From Henriciella sp. (GTDB lineage Bacteria; Pseudomonadota; Alphaproteobacteria; Caulobacterales; Hyphomonadaceae): DNA of 64,000 nt. Shown here one piece after another: positions 60,097-64,000 of the stretch. A model generated the notes under the pieces. That model was given only the letters and a program-made list of their open reading frames with translations. It made no database searches and was not told the origin of the DNA. Location of the stretch: the NCBI GenBank assembly GCA_013213825.1, contig JABSQA010000004.1:1-64000 (forward strand), in the 5' to 3' direction. Both the position numbers and the translations under genes were made by a program. Position 1 is the stretch's first letter, and every line of letters begins with the position of its first letter.

Positions 60097-60669
60097 TCAA
60101 TCCAAATCTACAACGGCGCGATAGACATGGCCTTCAACGGATTGAAAGATCAGCAAATAGTCAGTCGGTCCGTCCAAAGTCTCAACGGGCCAGATTGCGG
60201 TCCAAGCGGCTTGCATAGCCTGCCAGATTTGGGGGTTGGCGATCAAAGCTTCATCATTGCCGGCGCCGATCCAAGCCATGGGCAGGCCATCATGAACGGG
60301 CCAATCGAATGGATTGTAACTCGCGACCGAAGGTGTGCGCAGCATCAATACATCATGTGTCTCGTCGCTCACCTCCTCTTCCAATTCGATATCTTGCAAA
60401 CTGTAGGAGTCGATCGACCAATCGGGATGTTTGGCCCGCAGCGCCCGCGTTTCCGCATCATCGCGTTGTTTGAGAAACGCCCCAATTCGCCCGGCATGCA
60501 AGCATCGGGCGCATACAGATGGACTTGTGCCCGATGTGTAGATCACACCCTTATAGAGCCAAATGGCGGTTTGGCCGCAGACGTCGCAATCTTCGTCTGA
60601 ACGTTCAAACTGCCCGTGCTTGGCGTCATACGCGCCTGGATAGAATCGAAAAAAGGGGGCGTCCGTCAT
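60097..60669 (-). CDS. CbrC family (UPF0167-like) protein
   Basis: 'FFRFYPGAYDAKHGQFERSDEDCDVCGQTAIWLYKGVIYTSG...VCARCL' and conserved Trp-rich half. Confidence 0.6.
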   Translation of the reverse strand: MTDAPFFRFYPGAYDAKHGQFERSDEDCDVCGQTAIWLYKGVIYTSGTSPSVCARCLHAGRIGAFLKQRDDAETRALRAKHPDWSIDSYSLQDIELEEEVSDETHDVLMLRTPSVASYNPFDWPVHDGLPMAWIGAGNDEALIANPQIWQAMQAAWTAIWPVETLDGPTDYLLIFQSVEGHVYRAVVDLD

Positions 60670-60687
60670 GCGTTCACCCCCTTTAGA

Positions 60688-61824
60688 TCAAAATCCGTTG
60701 AGCTTGGCGTAGCGGTCGCGATGATAACTCGCACCCCCTAAAAGGGCCTCCTGAACGCGGGCGCGTTTCATATAGAGGCCGCTATCATGCGCATCGGTCA
60801 TGCCAATGCCGCCATGGAATTGAACGGTCTCATTTGAGACCAAATGAATGAGCTCAGCGGCACGGGCTTTGGCCAGACTTGCGAGCTCCGCCGTATCATT
60901 GCGATTCTCATCAATGCCAGACAAAGCGGCGCCAATGCAGGACCGGGTCAATTCCAACTCAGTGAACATTTTTGCAGCCCGGTGTTGGAGGCTTTGAAAG
61001 GAGCCAATCAACTGGCCGAATTGTTTCCGGGTTTGCAAATAGTCCAGCGTCATGTCGAACGCGGCTTGAGCACTGCCCAGGGCTTCAGCCGCGAGCGCAA
61101 TTCGACCCCGGTCGAGTGCGGGTTCTAGAATTTCCCAGCCGCCATCAACGGCGCCGATCACTGCGTCTTCTCCGACGGCGACATCTTCAAGATGTAGATG
61201 CGCCGCGCCATGCGAGTCGACCGTGTTTAGAGCCTGGACGGTGAGCCCATTGGTGTCTTTCGGCATAATGAACAGGGACACGCCATGGGCTTGTCCGGCT
61301 TCGCCAAACGTGCGCGCAGCGATGATGAACATGTCCGCGTGGTGGCCGTCGGTGACGAACCGCTTGGCCCCATTTAGCGTATAGCCTTGGCCATTGCGTT
61401 CGGCTTCTGTCGCGATGTTCAGCGGGGCGTGATGTGTGCCTTCATCGACAGCCACGGCAACGGTGACTTCGCCGCTGGCAATCTTCGGCAACCATTCCGC
61501 TTTTTGAGCTTCCGAACCGCCGAGAATGAGGGTGCTGGCGCCGAGTACGGCGGTCTGCAAAAGCGGTGTGGCGGCGATGGTGCGACCTTGGGCTTCCATG
61601 ATCTGGCCCATGGCGACCATGCCGAGGCCGACCCCGTCATACTCTTCGGGCACGAGCACGCCGAAAAAGCCGAGCTCTGCCAATTTGGTGCGCGTGTCTG
61701 CGTCGACGCCATTGGCGTCATTGTCACGAAGCTCCCGCAAGTGCGTTACGGGCAGCTCATCCCGCGCGAAGGCCATGGCCGTGTCGCGCAGCATTTGTTG
61801 GTCTTCAGTCAGAATGAAAGACAT
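60688..61824 (-). CDS. Acyl-CoA dehydrogenase
   Basis: 'TRKQFGQLIGSFQSLQHRAAKMFTELEL', 'QFHGGIGMTDAHDSGLYMKRA'. Confidence 0.92.
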   Translation of the reverse strand: MSFILTEDQQMLRDTAMAFARDELPVTHLRELRDNDANGVDADTRTKLAELGFFGVLVPEEYDGVGLGMVAMGQIMEAQGRTIAATPLLQTAVLGASTLILGGSEAQKAEWLPKIASGEVTVAVAVDEGTHHAPLNIATEAERNGQGYTLNGAKRFVTDGHHADMFIIAARTFGEAGQAHGVSLFIMPKDTNGLTVQALNTVDSHGAAHLHLEDVAVGEDAVIGAVDGGWEILEPALDRGRIALAAEALGSAQAAFDMTLDYLQTRKQFGQLIGSFQSLQHRAAKMFTELELTRSCIGAALSGIDENRNDTAELASLAKARAAELIHLVSNETVQFHGGIGMTDAHDSGLYMKRARVQEALLGGASYHRDRYAKLNGF

Positions 61825-63038
61825 TATTGATGCTCCCGCAGGCCAAGTACGCGTTTGGCGATGACATTGAGATTGATTTCGCTGGTGCCGCCTTCGATGG
61901 AATTACCCTTCGAGCGCAACCAGCCACGGGTGGCCTTTTTGGCGTCTTCCGCAAAGCCGTCACCCGACCAGCCGAGCCCATCTGTGCCCAAGGCTTCGAC
62001 GATGAGTTCGCACTTGTCTTGGTTCATTTTGGCTGCGGCATATTTCATGATCGACGCGGTATGCCCCACTTCCTGACCTGCTTTGGCTTGCTCGGTCGAG
62101 CGCTGCACGGTGAGGCCGAACGCCTTGGCATACATCAGATGATCGGTGATCCGTGCGCGCAAATCGCCATCCGATACGCGGCCGGTTTCGTCGACACCGA
62201 CATGTTGCTTGGCATATTCTTGCGGCGGCAAAATGCCTGAGCCGCCTGTGCCGCCAAAGCCGCCTGCTGAAATGGAGGAACGCTCAAATTGGAGCAAGCG
62301 TTTGGCGATCGTCCAGCCAGCATTCAGCTCACCGACCAATTGCTCTTTCGGCACTTTGACATCGGTGAAGAAGGTTTCACAGAAGGGCGATGAGCCAGAG
62401 ATCAGCTTGATCGGACGCGCTTCAACGCCGTCTGATTGCATATCAAAGACCAAGAAGCTGATGCCGTCATGTTTGACCGTCTTGTCGGTACGAACGAGGC
62501 AGAAAATCCAATCGGCCTGATCGGCATAAGACGTCCAAACCTTCTGGCCATTGATCAACCAATGATCGCCTTTGTCCTCACACTTGGTCTGCAGGCCCGC
62601 CAGATCCGATCCAGCGCCGGGTTCAGAATAGCCTTGGCACCAGCGGGTCTTGCCTTTGACGATATCAGGAATGAACCGCTTCTTTTGCGCGTCATTGCCA
62701 AATTCGAGCAAGGCCGGACCAAACATCCAAAGGCCAAATGAGAATAAGGCCGGACGGGCTTTGATACGCCGCAATTCTTGTTGCAGCACGCGGGCTTGAG
62801 CTTTGCTTAGTCCGCCGCCGCCATACTCTGCGGGCCATTCTGGGGCTGTCCAACCTTTCTCGCCCATACGTTCGAGCCAGATTTTCGAGTCGGGATTTTT
62901 GAACTTCTCTAAGCGTCCCCCCCAAACGATTTCATCGTCACGCATCGGCGTGCGCATACTGGCGGGGCAATTTTCCTCCAGCCAGTCGCGCACTTCGGTG
63001 CGGAAAGCTTCGAGCTCTTCCGGCGCATCAAAGGCCAT
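61824..63038 (-). CDS. Acyl-CoA dehydrogenase
   Basis: 'RWCQGYSEPGAGSDLAGLQTKCE', 'GTSEINLNVIAKRVLGL'; 1-nt overlap with next ACAD. Confidence 0.92.
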   Translation of the reverse strand: MAFDAPEELEAFRTEVRDWLEENCPASMRTPMRDDEIVWGGRLEKFKNPDSKIWLERMGEKGWTAPEWPAEYGGGGLSKAQARVLQQELRRIKARPALFSFGLWMFGPALLEFGNDAQKKRFIPDIVKGKTRWCQGYSEPGAGSDLAGLQTKCEDKGDHWLINGQKVWTSYADQADWIFCLVRTDKTVKHDGISFLVFDMQSDGVEARPIKLISGSSPFCETFFTDVKVPKEQLVGELNAGWTIAKRLLQFERSSISAGGFGGTGGSGILPPQEYAKQHVGVDETGRVSDGDLRARITDHLMYAKAFGLTVQRSTEQAKAGQEVGHTASIMKYAAAKMNQDKCELIVEALGTDGLGWSGDGFAEDAKKATRGWLRSKGNSIEGGTSEINLNVIAKRVLGLREHQ

Positions 63039-63140
63039 AATCAGTCTCCCATGAAGGCGCCCATGCGCCGTGCTGTGTTTACGTCCGCTTCAACATAGCG
63101 AGCACGTAAGGGGATGACCATGTCTGACGCCGGGTTAGAC

Positions 63141-63530
63141 CTAGTCACCAATGGGATAAGCAAACTCTTCCCGTGTGATCTTACCGGCCTGATTGACGTA
63201 ATACGTGCCAATTTCGCGCATTTGGGTTCGTTCACCGGTTTCTTTCTGCGTGACATCAATATCAAAAATCACGCTGAACCGATCGGTTCCGTGCACAAAT
63301 GGGCCTTCAATGCTCAAATTGTGCAATTCATGCGCGCCATACCACCATTCGCCTTTGGCCTTGATGGCGTCGAGACCAACCGCTTCAGCCGAGCCGCCTG
63401 GCATGGCAACAGCTTCGGCCGAAACAGCGTCGGTCGTATAATGATTGTCTTGTAATTCGGTTTCACGCTTCGCTTGGCAAAGATCGATGAGCGTTTGGCC
63501 CAATTGCATTAAGTCTTGCGGTGTCGGCAT
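63141..63530 (-). CDS. SnoaL-like/NTF2 fold protein
   Basis: 'AEAVGLDAIKAKGEWWYGAHELHNLSIEGPFVHGTDRFSVIFDIDVTQKETGERTQMREIGTYYV'. Confidence 0.8.
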   Translation of the reverse strand: MPTPQDLMQLGQTLIDLCQAKRETELQDNHYTTDAVSAEAVAMPGGSAEAVGLDAIKAKGEWWYGAHELHNLSIEGPFVHGTDRFSVIFDIDVTQKETGERTQMREIGTYYVNQAGKITREEFAYPIGD

Positions 63531-63600
63531 GTCAGTCCCTCCTATTTGTTGAAAAAGAACAAAACAAGAACTTATGATCTTCGTCAAGTTAAACTTTTTG

Positions 63601-63831
63601 CTAGAACCGTCCAAACATACTGTTTTCCGGACCGGTCTCGACGCCGACAATGTTGATCAGATGCACCACGATCAAGAAGAGGGCGAAGACGCACCCGACC
63701 ATGATCAATCCCCACGGCCATTGGTGGGGTCGCTGATCAGATTTCCGGACGGTGCCGAGCTTGCCATGCGCAAAGATTCCCAAGGCGATGAAGATGGCGG
63801 CCAGGCTGAGGCTGATAATCCAGTCGAGCAA
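63601..63831 (-). CDS. Small membrane protein
   Basis: 76 aa with two TM segments. Confidence 0.6.
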   Translation of the reverse strand: MLDWIISLSLAAIFIALGIFAHGKLGTVRKSDQRPHQWPWGLIMVGCVFALFLIVVHLINIVGVETGPENSMFGRF

Positions 63832-63849
63832 GGTGTAGTCTCTTCTATC

Positions 63850-64000
63850 TCACTTGGGCGGTGCGGTGTCTTTGCCCAGAAAAACGGGGCTTTCGCAAGC
63901 TCCCAAATGGCGCGATACGCCGCGATCGAATGCAGCGGCCAATATATAGGCCGGGTCAACACGGCAACCCATCTTCGCCATGTCCATACGCCCGGCGCCA
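63850..64000 (-). CDS. Partial CDS, C-terminus '...GAGRMDMAKMGCRVDPAYILAAAFDRGVSRHLGACESPVFLGKDTAPPK*'
   Basis: Open minus-strand frame to window edge. Confidence 0.5.
   Translation of the reverse strand, partial: GAGRMDMAKMGCRVDPAYILAAAFDRGVSRHLGACESPVFLGKDTAPPK

Overview
Chromosomal window from an alphaproteobacterium. Gene content (KDO/capsule genes, ccm operon next to acnA, phaR/phaB, two acyl-CoA dehydrogenases in tandem, TonB-less lipoproteins) suggests the Hyphomonadales/Caulobacterales, but this is inferred from gene families only. About 65 protein genes, one tRNA (Arg-CCT) and at least one clear intrinsic terminator are supported. No CRISPR array, prophage, IS element or rRNA was seen. 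Most of the window is ordinary housekeeping sequence. The parts I would look at again are: (1) a four-gene cassette at 33.5-38.05 kb with a lipoprotein subtilase, a stand-alone propeptide/inhibitor-like lipoprotein, an unknown lipoprotein and an M23 lipoprotein; (2) a ccmA-orfX-ccmB-ccmC-ccmD operon where CcmA lacks the Walker A lysine, CcmC lacks a recognisable WGxxWxWD motif and an unknown 4-TM gene is translationally coupled between ccmA and ccmB; (3) an XRE-CcdA fusion antitoxin with CcdB and a perfect operator palindrome; (4) a galE gene with an in-frame amber codon and a damaged Rossmann motif; (5) a KDO gene set without kdsC but with a coupled histidine-phosphatase-like gene that lacks the usual second catalytic His; (6) an exported RidA-like lipoprotein; (7) a MarR protein ending in E6...K12; (8) an integrin-like FG-GAP/cadherin lipoprotein. 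Several otherwise invariant residues are changed in this window, so read-level verification of those positions should come first. All calls were made by eye with no database search.
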